Source: Streptomyces fildesensis (GTDB lineage: Bacteria > Actinomycetota > Actinomycetes > Streptomycetales > Streptomycetaceae). From it: DNA of 64,000 bases. Of this stretch, positions 17,548 to 26,450 are shown piece after piece (position 1 is the stretch's first letter; the number at the start of each line of letters is the position of its first letter). Below the pieces are notes generated by a model. It searched no databases. It was not told the DNA's origin and saw nothing but the letters and a program-made list of their open reading frames with translations. The stretch lies in assembly GCF_016107395.1 (NCBI RefSeq), contig NZ_JAAIKO010000038.1, positions 23,081 through 87,080 of the forward strand, in the 5' to 3' direction. The position numbers were made by a program, and so were the translations under genes.

Positions 17548-17832
17548 TCACGCCACGAGGCGGGGCGGCATCGTCCGGTCCACGTCGTCCAGGCTCAGGA
17601 CGCACTGGGGCACGCTGGAGCCGAAGCGTGGCTGGTGGATGCGGATCTGGAACGGCTGGGCGGGGTCTTCCGGCAGTTCGGCCGTCAGCACACTCGACCC
17701 GGCGCGGACACGCTGGTGGGCGACTTCCTTGCCGTCGACCAACACCTCGACGTCACGGCTCACGCCGGAGCGGATATTGACGGTGATCGAATGGCCGAGA
17801 TGATCCAGGTGGAAATGATGTCGTCGGGGCAC
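17548..17832 (-). CDS. Conserved hypothetical beta-rich protein (94 aa)
   Basis: A 94-residue protein starting at GTG 17832. The sequence is strand-rich with a histidine-loaded start (RRHHFHLDHLGH), then ITVNIRSGVSRDVEVLVDGK and IRIHQPRFGSSVPQCVLSLD. No signal peptide, membrane segment or known catalytic motif is visible. It is divergent from efeO over a 116-base gap. It may be a small metal- or ligand-binding protein; that is a guess from the histidines. Confidence 0.6.
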   Translation of the reverse strand: MPRRHHFHLDHLGHSITVNIRSGVSRDVEVLVDGKEVAHQRVRAGSSVLTAELPEDPAQPFQIRIHQPRFGSSVPQCVLSLDDVDRTMPPRLVA

Positions 17833-17948
17833 AGCGCACCTCCGGAGCGGACCTCACTACCAGCGTAAACCCGTCCTTCGACTCCCGCGCTTCGCCCTAC
17901 CATGCAACGACGCCGCCTTCCCACCGCCGACATCCTTGGAGGCCCGCT

Positions 17949-19247
17949 GTGCCCGGCCCCGGCCCCGTCTCCGACCCCGGCCAGGACACCGACGATCCTG
18001 CGGGGCAGGTCGGAGATCCTGGCCGGCCGCCGTGGCACCGACGCCGCCGGCAGGTGTGGCTGGCGGGAGGCGTGGTCGCCTCCGTGGCACTGATCGCGGG
18101 GGTCGCCCTGTGGGCGGGGTCGCCGGACGGCCCGCAGACGGCGGACGACCCCGCGCCGCCGCACGCGGACGATGGTCTGCCGCACACCTCCGTGGAGGTG
18201 TCGCGGAGCAGCTGCGGACAGGGCTGGGTACGCCCGCAGCCGGGGACGCAGGTGTTCGATCTCCGCAACACCTCCAGCGGGGCCGCCGAGGTCGACCTCC
18301 TGGATCCGGCCACCGGCGCGGTCTACGGCGAGGTGGAGGGGTTGGCGCCCGGCACGACCCGGCCGATGCGCGTGCTGCTGGGGAACGGTACGTACGCGTT
18401 CAAGTGCTTGCCCGACGACGCGGACGCCGTCACCGGTCCCACGGTACGGGTGAGCGGAGGGTCGGCCGCGCGGGGACCGGCCGCCGTGCCCGTGACGGCG
18501 CACGATCTCATCCCGCCGACGTTGGCCTACCAGCAGTGGATCCAGGCCAGAACCGTCGAGCTGGCGGAGCGGACCGCTGCGCTGAAGGACGCCGTCGACG
18601 CCGGCGACCTGGCGGCGGCCCGGCGCGCGTGGCTGCCCGCGCATCTGGTCTACGAGCGGATGGGCGCGGCGTACGGAACGTTCGGGGACGCGGACTCCGC
18701 GATCAACGGAACGACGGCAGGGCTGCCCGGCAGCCTTGCCGACCCCGGCTTCGCGGGGTTCCACCGCGTCGAGTACGGGCTGTGGCACGGGGAGTCCGCG
18801 GCGTCGCTGCGCGGGCCCGCTGACGCTCTCGCCGAGGCGGTGCGGGCGCTGCGGGACGGGTGGCCGCAGGAGCGGATGGATCCGGGGGATCTGGGGCTGC
18901 GCGCGCACGAGATCCTGGAGAACACCGTGCAGCGGGAACTGACCGGACGCACCGACTACGGCAGCGGCAGCAACCTCGCCACCGCCCGCGCCAATCTCGA
19001 CGGGACACGTGAGCTGCTCGGCCGGCTGCACCCGCTGCTGGCGACCCGGTTCCCTGAACTGCCGCGACTGGACGCCTGGTTGGACCGCACCCAGCACACC
19101 CTCGACTCCTTCGACTACGACGGGACCTGGGCTCCGCTGGGCACGCTGCCCCGCGCGGACCGGCAGCGGATCAACAGCGACATGAGTGAACTGGTGGAGC
19201 GGCTGGCCCCGGTGGCGGCCCTGTGCGATGTACGGAGAACGACATGA
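17949..19247 (+). CDS. efeO: EfeO-type iron uptake protein (cupredoxin + imelysin/M75)
   Basis: A 432-residue exported protein starting at GTG 17949 with TGGAGG upstream. A membrane anchor or signal (VWLAGGVVASVALIAGVAL) lies at about residues 36-54. An N-terminal cupredoxin-like domain (VFDLRNTSSGAAEVDLLD to GNGTYAFKCLPDD) is followed by an imelysin/M75 domain with the GxHxxE motif in FAGFHRVEYGLW and the YQQWIQARTVELAE and AHEILENTVQRELTG helices. It captures extracytoplasmic iron for the Efe system. Its stop overlaps efeB as ATGA, so the two are translationally coupled. The expected partner permease gene efeU is not adjacent; the upstream neighbour is on the opposite strand. Confidence 0.9.
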   Translation: MPGPGPVSDPGQDTDDPAGQVGDPGRPPWHRRRRQVWLAGGVVASVALIAGVALWAGSPDGPQTADDPAPPHADDGLPHTSVEVSRSSCGQGWVRPQPGTQVFDLRNTSSGAAEVDLLDPATGAVYGEVEGLAPGTTRPMRVLLGNGTYAFKCLPDDADAVTGPTVRVSGGSAARGPAAVPVTAHDLIPPTLAYQQWIQARTVELAERTAALKDAVDAGDLAAARRAWLPAHLVYERMGAAYGTFGDADSAINGTTAGLPGSLADPGFAGFHRVEYGLWHGESAASLRGPADALAEAVRALRDGWPQERMDPGDLGLRAHEILENTVQRELTGRTDYGSGSNLATARANLDGTRELLGRLHPLLATRFPELPRLDAWLDRTQHTLDSFDYDGTWAPLGTLPRADRQRINSDMSELVERLAPVAALCDVRRTT

Positions 19248-20512
19248 GCCAGGTGCGACGACGCGGACTCCTGCGCGGTGCGGCCGCCGGTATCGGTACG
19301 GCGGTGGCCGGAGCCGCGGTGTCGGGAGCCGCCGTGTCGGACGCCGGGCCCAGCGCGGCCACGTCCGCCGCCGACTCCACGGACACGCCCACCGCGCCCG
19401 GTGACTTCCACGGTGCGCACCAGGGCGGAATCCTCACGCCGCCGCAGCGCGCCACGGCGATGGTCTCGTTCGACGTGACCGCCGAGGGCCGCCGGGAGCT
19501 GACGGAGCTCCTCCGTACGCTCACCGACCGGGCCCGGTTCCTGGCCGCCGGCGGGACCCCGCCCCCGGTCGGGATCACCGCACCGCCGTCCGACTCCGGC
19601 GTGCTCGGCCCGCAGGTCCCGTCAGGTGGTCTGACCGTCACGGCCGGGGTGGGGAGCTCCCTGTTCGACGGCCGCTTCGGACTGACGGATCTCAAGCCGT
19701 CGCGGCTGGGCGTGATGCCGTCGTTCCCCGACGACGATCTGGACCCGGCCTGGTGCCACGGCGATCTGAGCCTGCAGCTGTCCGCGTCCAGCCCGGACGT
19801 CGTGCTGCACGCGCTGCGTGACATCGCCCGCCACACCCGCGGCGGTCTGCAGGTGCGCTGGCGGATGGACGGCTTCACCAGCCCGCCCCGCCCGAGCGGC
19901 ACGCCCCGCAACCACCTCGGGTTCAAGGACGGCACCGCCAACCCGGACACGGCGAAGGCGACCGAGGCGGACCGGCTGCTCTGGGTGGGCGCGGGCGCCG
20001 AACCGCGGTGGACCGCCGGCGGCACCTACCAGGTGGTGCGGCTGATCCGGATGCTCGTCGAGTTCTGGGACCGGGTCTCGATCACCGAGCAGGAACGGAT
20101 GTTCGGCCGCAGCCGCGACACCGGCGCGCCGCTGGACGGTGACGCCGAGTTCGACGCGCCCAGGTACACGCAGGATCCCAAAGGCGATGTGATCCCGCTC
20201 GACAGTCATATCCGCCTCGCCAACCCCCGCACCCCGCAGACCGAGGGCCAGCGCATCCTGCGCCGCGGCTACAACTACGACCGGGGCATGGACAGCAACG
20301 GCAACCTCGACATGGGGCTGATCTTCTCCTGCTACCAGCAGGACCTGGTCCGGCAGTTCGAGACCGTGCAGAAGCGCCTCGCGGGCGAGCCGTTGGTGGA
20401 CTACGTCCAGCCGTTCGGGGGCGGCTACTTCTTCGTCCTGCCCGGAGTCCGGGACCGCACCGACTGGCTGGGACGGGCCCTGCTCACCCAGAACCCGCAT
20501 ATACGCCCATAG
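19244..20512 (+). CDS. efeB: EfeB, Tat-exported DyP-type haem peroxidase
   Basis: A 422-residue dye-decolourising peroxidase. The N-terminus has a twin-arginine signal (SQVRRRGLLRGAAAG) followed by an alanine-rich hydrophobic region. The family signature GFKDG is at residues 226-230 (catalytic Asp229), and the proximal haem histidine is H322 in DSHIRLANPR. The C-terminus contains GLIFSCYQQDLVRQFE and GGGYFFVLPG. In the Efe system EfeB oxidises ferrous iron or strips haem and hands iron on. It follows efeO with a four-base overlap. The absence of efeU nearby means transport must use a permease encoded elsewhere, or the pair has another role. Confidence 0.94.
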   Translation: MSQVRRRGLLRGAAAGIGTAVAGAAVSGAAVSDAGPSAATSAADSTDTPTAPGDFHGAHQGGILTPPQRATAMVSFDVTAEGRRELTELLRTLTDRARFLAAGGTPPPVGITAPPSDSGVLGPQVPSGGLTVTAGVGSSLFDGRFGLTDLKPSRLGVMPSFPDDDLDPAWCHGDLSLQLSASSPDVVLHALRDIARHTRGGLQVRWRMDGFTSPPRPSGTPRNHLGFKDGTANPDTAKATEADRLLWVGAGAEPRWTAGGTYQVVRLIRMLVEFWDRVSITEQERMFGRSRDTGAPLDGDAEFDAPRYTQDPKGDVIPLDSHIRLANPRTPQTEGQRILRRGYNYDRGMDSNGNLDMGLIFSCYQQDLVRQFETVQKRLAGEPLVDYVQPFGGGYFFVLPGVRDRTDWLGRALLTQNPHIRP

Positions 20513-20696
20513 CAGTCGAAGACTTCGGTGACGCCCCGCCCGGAACGGTCAACGGCAAGTCAAGCGTTGGCCTGTTGTTCCTGACCGGCTGTTCATCCGC
20601 ACGACACTGATAGGCGGTCAGGGTGTCGCGGGCCGAACGAAGGATCGCGTTCCGTAACCTACATCGCGACCGGTCGACAGCGGAGGCTGACAGAAC

Positions 20697-22574
20697 ATGG
20701 GCAACGCAGGAAGAGCGACGGATCCCGGACGCCGGGCCGCGCGCTGGGGAGCATGCGCAGGTGCCGCGGCACTCACCCTCCTCAGCGGGGCGGGCCCCGC
20801 CCGGGCGGACTCCCCCGACTACCACCCCGGCGGCGCCGCGACGACCACCCCGGTCAAGCATCTGGTGGTCATCTTCCAGGAGAACGTCTCGTTCGACCAC
20901 TACTTCGGCACCTACCCGGTGGCGGCGAACACCGACGGTACGACGTTCACCGCGGACAAGCGCACCCCGAAGAACATCGACACCCTGCGCACCGCCGGCC
21001 TGCTGAAGAAGAACCCGAACCAGTACCTGCCCAAGCGCCTCGGCCCGGAGCAGGCCATGACCTGCGACCAGAACCACAACTACGGCCCCGAGCAGTACGC
21101 GGCCAACGGCGGCAAGGCCGACGAGTACGTCCAGAACACCGACTCCGGCAAGTGCTCCGGCAACCTGTTCGGCGAGCCCGGCCTGGTCATGGACTACTAC
21201 GACGGCAACACCGTCACCGCGATGTGGAACTACGCCCAGCACTACTCGCTCGGCGACAACTCCTACGGCACGACCTACGGACCGTCGACCCCCGGGGCCA
21301 TCAATCTGATCTCCGCGCAGACCCACGGAGTGATCTCCGTCGACCCGGCCTCCGGCACCGAGCACCCGAAGCAGACGGCGACGCCCGACCCGTACGCCGT
21401 CGTCTCGCCCGACGCCAAGGGCGTCGGCACGTTGATCAACGACCCGGACCCGGCCTTCGACGACTGCTCGGACGCCGACCACAGCAGCAAGAACGCCCTC
21501 GCGGTTCTGCAGGGCCGCAACATCGGTGATCTGCTCAACGCCCAGAAGGTCAGCTGGGGCTGGTTCCAGGGCGGATTCCGCCCCAGTACCGCCTGGGACG
21601 GGCAGCAGGGCCACTACGCGAAGTGCGCCGGCACCACCCACGCCAACCTGGGCGGCGCCCAGGTCGTTGACTACAGCCCGCACCACTCGCCGTTCCAGTA
21701 CTACAGGTCGACGTCGAACCCGCACCACCTGGCGCCCGCGAGCGTCGCCGAGATCGGCCACAACGGGCCGGCCAACCACACCTACGACCTCACCGACTTC
21801 GACAGCGCGCTGAAGGCGGGGAACCTGCCCTCGGTCAGCTTCCTCAAGGCGCCGGAATTCCAGGACGGCCACGCCGCCTACTCCGACCCGATCGATGAGC
21901 AGCACTTCCTCGTCGAGCAGATCAACAAGGTGCAGCAGTCGCCGCAGTGGAAGGACACCGCCGTTGTCGTCGCCTACGACGACTCCGACGGCTGGTACGA
22001 CCATGCCTACGCCAAGCCGGCGAACGGCTCGAAGAACACCGCGATCGGCTCCAACGGCAAGACGGTCGACAGCCCCGCCTGCCAGGCCGGCCCCGCCGCG
22101 GCCGGTGGCTACGCCGACCGCTGCGGCCCCGGCACGCGTCAGCCGCTACTGGTCATCTCCCCCTACAGCAAGGTCAACTCCGTTGACCACACCCGCACCG
22201 AGCAGGCCTCGATCACCCGGTTCATCGAGGACAACTGGCACACCGACCGCATCGGCGACGCCTCCTTCGACACCCGTGCCGGATCGCTCGCGTCGGCCTT
22301 CGACTTCCAGCACCCCAACGGCAAGCAGGTGCTGCTCAACACGGACGGCTCGGTGACGTCCGTCAAGGACATCCCCAAGAACCCGGTGCCGGTGCCCGCG
22401 CCGTCAGCGTCCACGGGTCCGGCCAGCAACATGGCTCCGCAGACGCTCGCCGACACCGGTTCCTCCTCGGCCGTCCTCCCCTTCGGCATCACCGCCGGAG
22501 TACTCGCGGCCGGCGGCGCCGGCCTCGCGCTGCTGATCCACCGCCGCAAGGCCCGCACGAACACCGCGCGGTAG
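20697..22574 (+). CDS. Wall-anchored phosphoesterase (phospholipase C / acid phosphatase family)
   Basis: A 625-residue secreted protein of the phosphoesterase family that includes bacterial phospholipases C. A signal peptide ends near ARADS (about residue 38). The catalytic opening HLVVIFQENVSFDHYFGTY carries the conserved E-N pair, and metal-binding features recur in FLKAPEFQDGHAAYSDP, VVVAYDDSDGWYDHAY and RQPLLVISPYSKVNSVDHT. The C-terminus is a sortase signal: LADTG (LAxTG type), a hydrophobic helix and RRKAR. It should be attached to peptidoglycan by a class E sortase. The substrate, phospholipid or phosphate ester, is unresolved. It is monocistronic with its own terminator. Confidence 0.88.
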   Translation: MGNAGRATDPGRRAARWGACAGAAALTLLSGAGPARADSPDYHPGGAATTTPVKHLVVIFQENVSFDHYFGTYPVAANTDGTTFTADKRTPKNIDTLRTAGLLKKNPNQYLPKRLGPEQAMTCDQNHNYGPEQYAANGGKADEYVQNTDSGKCSGNLFGEPGLVMDYYDGNTVTAMWNYAQHYSLGDNSYGTTYGPSTPGAINLISAQTHGVISVDPASGTEHPKQTATPDPYAVVSPDAKGVGTLINDPDPAFDDCSDADHSSKNALAVLQGRNIGDLLNAQKVSWGWFQGGFRPSTAWDGQQGHYAKCAGTTHANLGGAQVVDYSPHHSPFQYYRSTSNPHHLAPASVAEIGHNGPANHTYDLTDFDSALKAGNLPSVSFLKAPEFQDGHAAYSDPIDEQHFLVEQINKVQQSPQWKDTAVVVAYDDSDGWYDHAYAKPANGSKNTAIGSNGKTVDSPACQAGPAAAGGYADRCGPGTRQPLLVISPYSKVNSVDHTRTEQASITRFIEDNWHTDRIGDASFDTRAGSLASAFDFQHPNGKQVLLNTDGSVTSVKDIPKNPVPVPAPSASTGPASNMAPQTLADTGSSSAVLPFGITAGVLAAGGAGLALLIHRRKARTNTAR

Positions 22575-22587
22575 AGAACCCCGAAGG

Positions 22588-22620
22588 AAGGCCGCCCCCG
22601 GGGATCTTGGGGGCGGCCTT
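22588..22620 (+). terminator. Intrinsic terminator after phosphoesterase
   Basis: A 12-base perfect stem AAGGCCGCCCCC / GGGGGCGGCCTT with a nine-base loop, 13 bases after the phosphoesterase stop. The right arm ends in TTCGACT. Confidence 0.9.
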
Positions 22621-22740
22621 CGACTCGCTCAGCGCGTGGGCGGCGTGGTGGTGAGCGGGGTGAGTTGCTGGATGTCGTGACGGGCCCGGATCGCCGCGAT
22701 CTCCGCCTGGTCGGGCGGACCTCCGGCACCGAGCACGGCC

Positions 22741-23043
22741 GCGCGTGCGGTGCTCAGCCAGTTCCGGGCCGCCGTCGGGGAGCAGCCGGACGATCCGCGA
22801 TCCGCCGTCATGGTGGCCGAGCTGTCCGAGGCCAGCCCGGAGTTCCGGGCGTGGTGGGCGGAGTACCCGGTCCGCTATTTCCGCCCGGCCACAACGGCGA
22901 TCGATCACCCCCGGATCGGGCGGCTGGACCTGGAGATCTACCAGGTGCGCCCGGTCGAGGATCCCGACCTGCTGCTCGTCCTGCAGGTGCCGGTGGGCGA
23001 GGACGGTCTCCAACGGGTTCTCGCACTGCTCGACGATGTCTGA
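22741..23043 (+). pseudogene. C-terminal remnant of MmyB-type XRE regulator
   Basis: The last 100 or so codons of a helix-turn-helix regulator with an MmyB-like ligand-binding domain: FRAAVGEQPDDPRSAVMVAE, then LSEASPEFRAWWAEYPVR, FDHP-like AIDHPRIGRLDLEIYQV and VPVGEDGLQRVLALLDDV to the stop. The N-terminal DNA-binding half is missing; upstream of about 22741 the similarity ends. Directly before it the other strand carries an unrelated short tail (ending IRARHDIQQLTPL), so the boundary looks like a deletion or insertion scar. Unlikely to be functional. Confidence 0.55.
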
Positions 23044-23075
23044 AGGCGGGAGCGGACGATCGGCGGACCCGGCGG

Positions 23076-23696
23076 TCAGGCGGGGCGGGCCCCGAGGGCT
23101 CGCAGCAGGAACGGGCGCAGTTCGCGGGCCATCGCTTCGCCCGTGGGTGACGGCGAGGACGGGCCGGGCGTCAGGAACACCCGGCTGACCATCGCTCCCA
23201 CCACCAGGTCGGCCAGCACGTGCGTGTCCTCCAGGGGCGGGATGTCGCCCCGCCCGACCGCGCGCGCCACCAGCGCGGCGGCCCGGTCCCGGACGGGCTG
23301 GACGACGGCGTCGTCGAGGACCTGGGCCAGCGCCGGGTTGTGGGCTGCCTCACCGATCAGGACGTGCAGCAGCCGGCCTCCCGGTCCGTCCAGGGTTCTC
23401 GCCTTGTCCCGCAGGAGCGCGGTGAGGTCTCCGTCGAGGGTGCCGGTGTCCTCGCCCGGTCCGAGGTCACGGGCCCACTGGGTGGCCGTGCCGATGACCA
23501 GGTCCTGCTTCGAGCTCCACCGGCGGTAGAGCGTCGCCGTGGACACGCCGGCCCGTTTGGCGACCTCGGCCGTCGTCAGCCCGCCGTAGCCCTTCTCGTA
23601 CAGGACCTCGAGGGTGGCTTCGAGCAGGACGCGGTCACGGCCGATGTCACGGCGCCTGCCCCGTACGGGGGAATCGTTCTCGGTGTGCTCGGTCAC
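23076..23696 (-). CDS. TetR/AcrR-family repressor
   Basis: A 206-residue TetR regulator starting at GTG 23696. The N-terminal helix-turn-helix is clear: LTTAEVAKRAGVSTATLYRR followed by WSSKQDLV (about residues 40-66). The rest is an all-helical ligand-binding domain. It is divergent from an aldehyde dehydrogenase gene with only 53 bases between the start codons, and a strong palindrome fills that gap. It probably represses both itself and the dehydrogenase and responds to an unknown small molecule, possibly the aldehyde. Confidence 0.88.
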   Translation of the reverse strand: MTEHTENDSPVRGRRRDIGRDRVLLEATLEVLYEKGYGGLTTAEVAKRAGVSTATLYRRWSSKQDLVIGTATQWARDLGPGEDTGTLDGDLTALLRDKARTLDGPGGRLLHVLIGEAAHNPALAQVLDDAVVQPVRDRAAALVARAVGRGDIPPLEDTHVLADLVVGAMVSRVFLTPGPSSPSPTGEAMARELRPFLLRALGARPA

Positions 23697-23709
23697 GTCA
23701 TCAGGGTAT

Positions 23710-23734
23710 ACGAAACGAAAGCTTTTCGTTTTGT
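23710..23734. promoter_or_regulatory. TetR operator palindrome
   Basis: ACGAAACGAAA at 23710-23720 and TTTCGTTTTGT at 23724-23734 are inverted repeats matching at 10 of 11 positions around a three-base spacer. The site lies midway between the divergent TetR and aldehyde dehydrogenase starts and is strikingly AT-rich for this genome. It is the obvious operator for the adjacent regulator. Confidence 0.75.
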
Positions 23735-23749
23735 GTACCGTTGGGTCTC

Positions 23750-25078
23750 ATGACACACCATGACGAAACCCCGGACCTGGACGCCACCGGCGTCGTCGAC
23801 CGCCTGCGCTCCGCCTTCGCCACCGGTCGCACCAAGCCGACGGCCTGGCGCCGCGCCCAGCTCGAAGCCCTGCGCACCCTCCTCGTGGACAACAGCGACG
23901 AGATCACCGCTGCTCTGCGATCGGACCTGGGAAAGGGCCTCAAGGAGGGCTACCGGACGGAGGTGGGCTTCACGATCAACGAGATCGACCACACCCTCGC
24001 ACACCTCGACACCTGGCTGGCCCCGCGCCCCGCCGCGCTTCCCGACAAGCTCCTGCCGGCGCAGGCGTACGTCGTCCGTGACCCGCTCGGCGTGGTCCTG
24101 GTCATCGCGCCGTGGAACTATCCCCTCCAGCTCGCCCTGACGCCGGTGGTCGGAGCGCTGGCGGCCGGCAATTGCGTCGTCGTCAAGCCCAGCGAGCTGG
24201 CGCCCGCGACCTCCGCCGCGATGGCCCGGCTCCTCCCCCGCTACCTCGACACCGAGGCCGTGGCGGTCGTCGAAGGCGCGATCCCGGAGACCACCGCGCT
24301 GCTGGAGCAGCATTTCGACCACATCTTCTACACCGGCAACGGTGCCGTCGGCCGGATCGTCATGACCGCCGCCGCCAAGCACCTGACGCCGGTCACGCTG
24401 GAGCTCGGCGGCAAGAGCCCCGTGGTCCTCGACCAGGACGCCGATCTGGCCGCGGCCGCGCAGCGGATCGCGTTCGGGAAGTTCCTCAACGCCGGCCAGA
24501 CCTGCGTCGCCCCCGACTACGTGCTGGCCATCGGCGACACGGCCAAGGCCGTCGAGCCGTACCTCGCCTCGGCCGTGCACGATCTGTACGGCGCCGACCC
24601 CGCCGCTTCCGCCGAATACGGGCGCATCGTCAACGAGCGGCACTTCGACCGGCTCACCGGCCTCCTCGACAGCGGACGCACCGTGACCGGCGGCACGCAC
24701 GACCGCGCGACGCGTTACCTGGCACCCACCGTGCTCGCCGATGTCGCCCCCGACTCCCCCGTCATGAAGGAGGAGATCTTCGGCCCGGTCCTGCCCATCG
24801 TGTCCGTGCCGGACCTCGACGCCGCGATCGCGTTCATCAACGAGCGCGACAAGCCGCTCGCCCTGTACGCGTTCACCGCGTCCGACGACACCAAGCAGCG
24901 CCTGCTGACCGAGACCTCCTCCGGCGCGCTCACCTTCGGCATCCCGGTGGCTCACCTCACCGCCCCGGAACTCCCCTTCGGCGGCGTCGGCGAGAGCGGG
25001 ATGGGCCGGTATCACGGCGAGTACTCGATCGACACCTTCAGCCACAGCAAGGCGGTGCTGGACAAGCCACTGTCGTGA
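23750..25078 (+). CDS. NAD(P)-dependent aldehyde dehydrogenase
   Basis: A 442-residue class-3-like aldehyde dehydrogenase. ATG 23750 is chosen over the upstream TTG 23741. It shows the substrate/cofactor motif VLVIAPWNYPLQLAL, cofactor binding in VVVKPSELAPATSAAM, the general-base glutamate in TLELGGKSPVV, and the catalytic cysteine in NAGQTCVAPDYVL. The size and lack of a long C-terminal arm resemble the AlkH/YwdH-type enzymes that handle medium or long-chain aldehydes. It is controlled by the divergent TetR gene through the palindrome in the 53-base gap. The true substrate is not evident. Confidence 0.92.
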   Translation: MTHHDETPDLDATGVVDRLRSAFATGRTKPTAWRRAQLEALRTLLVDNSDEITAALRSDLGKGLKEGYRTEVGFTINEIDHTLAHLDTWLAPRPAALPDKLLPAQAYVVRDPLGVVLVIAPWNYPLQLALTPVVGALAAGNCVVVKPSELAPATSAAMARLLPRYLDTEAVAVVEGAIPETTALLEQHFDHIFYTGNGAVGRIVMTAAAKHLTPVTLELGGKSPVVLDQDADLAAAAQRIAFGKFLNAGQTCVAPDYVLAIGDTAKAVEPYLASAVHDLYGADPAASAEYGRIVNERHFDRLTGLLDSGRTVTGGTHDRATRYLAPTVLADVAPDSPVMKEEIFGPVLPIVSVPDLDAAIAFINERDKPLALYAFTASDDTKQRLLTETSSGALTFGIPVAHLTAPELPFGGVGESGMGRYHGEYSIDTFSHSKAVLDKPLS

Positions 25079-25205
25079 CGGGGGGTTGGGCGGGCGGCTG
25101 GACCGGGGTCGCGCCGGGCCGGATCGAATCGGACGGCTCGGGACCGATGACTCCGTGCCGCGCCGGGAGTCCTGTTTCCGACCGCACACTCGAGAAGGTG
25201 GACCG

Positions 25206-26354
25206 ATGACGAACCTGCACGACATCCTCAAAACGCATGTCAGCGACGGGCCGACGCCGGGAGCGGTGGGTCTGGTGGCTCGCGGCGACCAGGTGGAGGT
25301 GCAGGTCGTCGGTTCCGCCGACGTCGACGGCATCTCTCCGATGGTGAGGGATTCGATCTTCCGCATCGCTTCGATCACCAAACCCGTGATTGCCGCGGCG
25401 CTCATGATGCTCGTCGACGACGGCCGGATCGCGCTGGACAACCCGGTCGGGCAGTGGCTGCCGGAACTGGCGTCGCCGACGGTCGTCCGTACCCCGGCCG
25501 GCCCGGTCGACGATGTGGTCCCGGCCGCCAGAGCGATCACGGTGGCCGATCTGCTCACCTTCCGCGCCGGGTACGGCTTCCCGTCCGACTTCTCGCTGCC
25601 CGCGGTCGGTCTGCTGTTCAGCGAGCTGAAGCAAGGACCGCCCCAGCCGCAGCTCACCGCGGCGCCGGACGCCTGGATGGCGACGCTCGCCGGCATTCCG
25701 CTGCTCCACCAGCCGGGCGAGGTCTGGCTGTACAACACCTGCTCCGACATCCTGGGTGTGCTGATCGCCCGGGTTGCGGGCCGTCCGTTGCCCGAGTTCC
25801 TGGCCGACCGGCTCTTCGAGCCGCTCGGCATGGCCGACACGGGATTCGACGTACCGGCCGGCAAACTCGACCGGTTCACCAGCTACTACCGAACCGATCC
25901 GGCAGGCGGACCCGAGCTGGTCGACGCCCCCGACGGGCAGTGGAGCAGCCCGCCGGCCTTCCCGTCCGGCGCCGGCGGACTGGTCTCGACCGTCGACGAC
26001 TACTACGCCTTCGCCCGGCTGCTGCTCGCCGACGGAACCGTCGACGGCCGCCGGTTGCTGTCCTCCGCATCGGTGCGGCAGATGACCACCGACCACCTCA
26101 CCCGGTCGCAGCGCGATGCCGGCCTGCTGTTCCTCGAGGGCCAGGGCTGGGGCTTCGGCGGCTCCGTCGACGTCGCGGCCGTCGACCCGTGGAACGTGCC
26201 GGGACGCTACGGCTGGGTCGGCGGCACCGGAACGGCGGCTCACATCACCCCGTCCACCGGCGCGGTCACCATCCTGCTCAGCCAACTGGAGATGTCCGGC
26301 CCGACCCCGCCCGCCGTGATGCGGGACTTCTGGCGCTACGCGGCGGACGCCTGA
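25206..26354 (+). CDS. Serine hydrolase of the class C beta-lactamase fold
   Basis: A 382-residue penicillin-binding-protein-like hydrolase. ATG 25206 has GAAGGTGG upstream. The nucleophile lies in IASITKPV (S56-x-x-K59). A tyrosine motif is present in VWLYNTCSDILG, and a GGTGT motif occurs near the C-terminus. There is no signal peptide, so it is a cytoplasmic esterase- or amidase-like member of the EstB/beta-lactamase superfamily rather than a cell-wall enzyme. It lies 127 bases after the aldehyde dehydrogenase gene on the same strand and may have its own promoter. Confidence 0.85.
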   Translation: MTNLHDILKTHVSDGPTPGAVGLVARGDQVEVQVVGSADVDGISPMVRDSIFRIASITKPVIAAALMMLVDDGRIALDNPVGQWLPELASPTVVRTPAGPVDDVVPAARAITVADLLTFRAGYGFPSDFSLPAVGLLFSELKQGPPQPQLTAAPDAWMATLAGIPLLHQPGEVWLYNTCSDILGVLIARVAGRPLPEFLADRLFEPLGMADTGFDVPAGKLDRFTSYYRTDPAGGPELVDAPDGQWSSPPAFPSGAGGLVSTVDDYYAFARLLLADGTVDGRRLLSSASVRQMTTDHLTRSQRDAGLLFLEGQGWGFGGSVDVAAVDPWNVPGRYGWVGGTGTAAHITPSTGAVTILLSQLEMSGPTPPAVMRDFWRYAADA

Positions 26355-26450
26355 GAGCCGGGGCCCGACGCGACGAGGGCTCCCCGTCCGCGCGGCTCAG
26401 TCGCTGTGCCGGTGCTGCCGCCGGCTGCCGGCGACTGCCAGAATCGACCC

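Noticed and set aside
20547..20568. PHO box upstream of the phosphoesterase as an annotated feature
   Set aside because: Only two weakly matching 11-base units; mentioned in a finding but too poor to list as a site.
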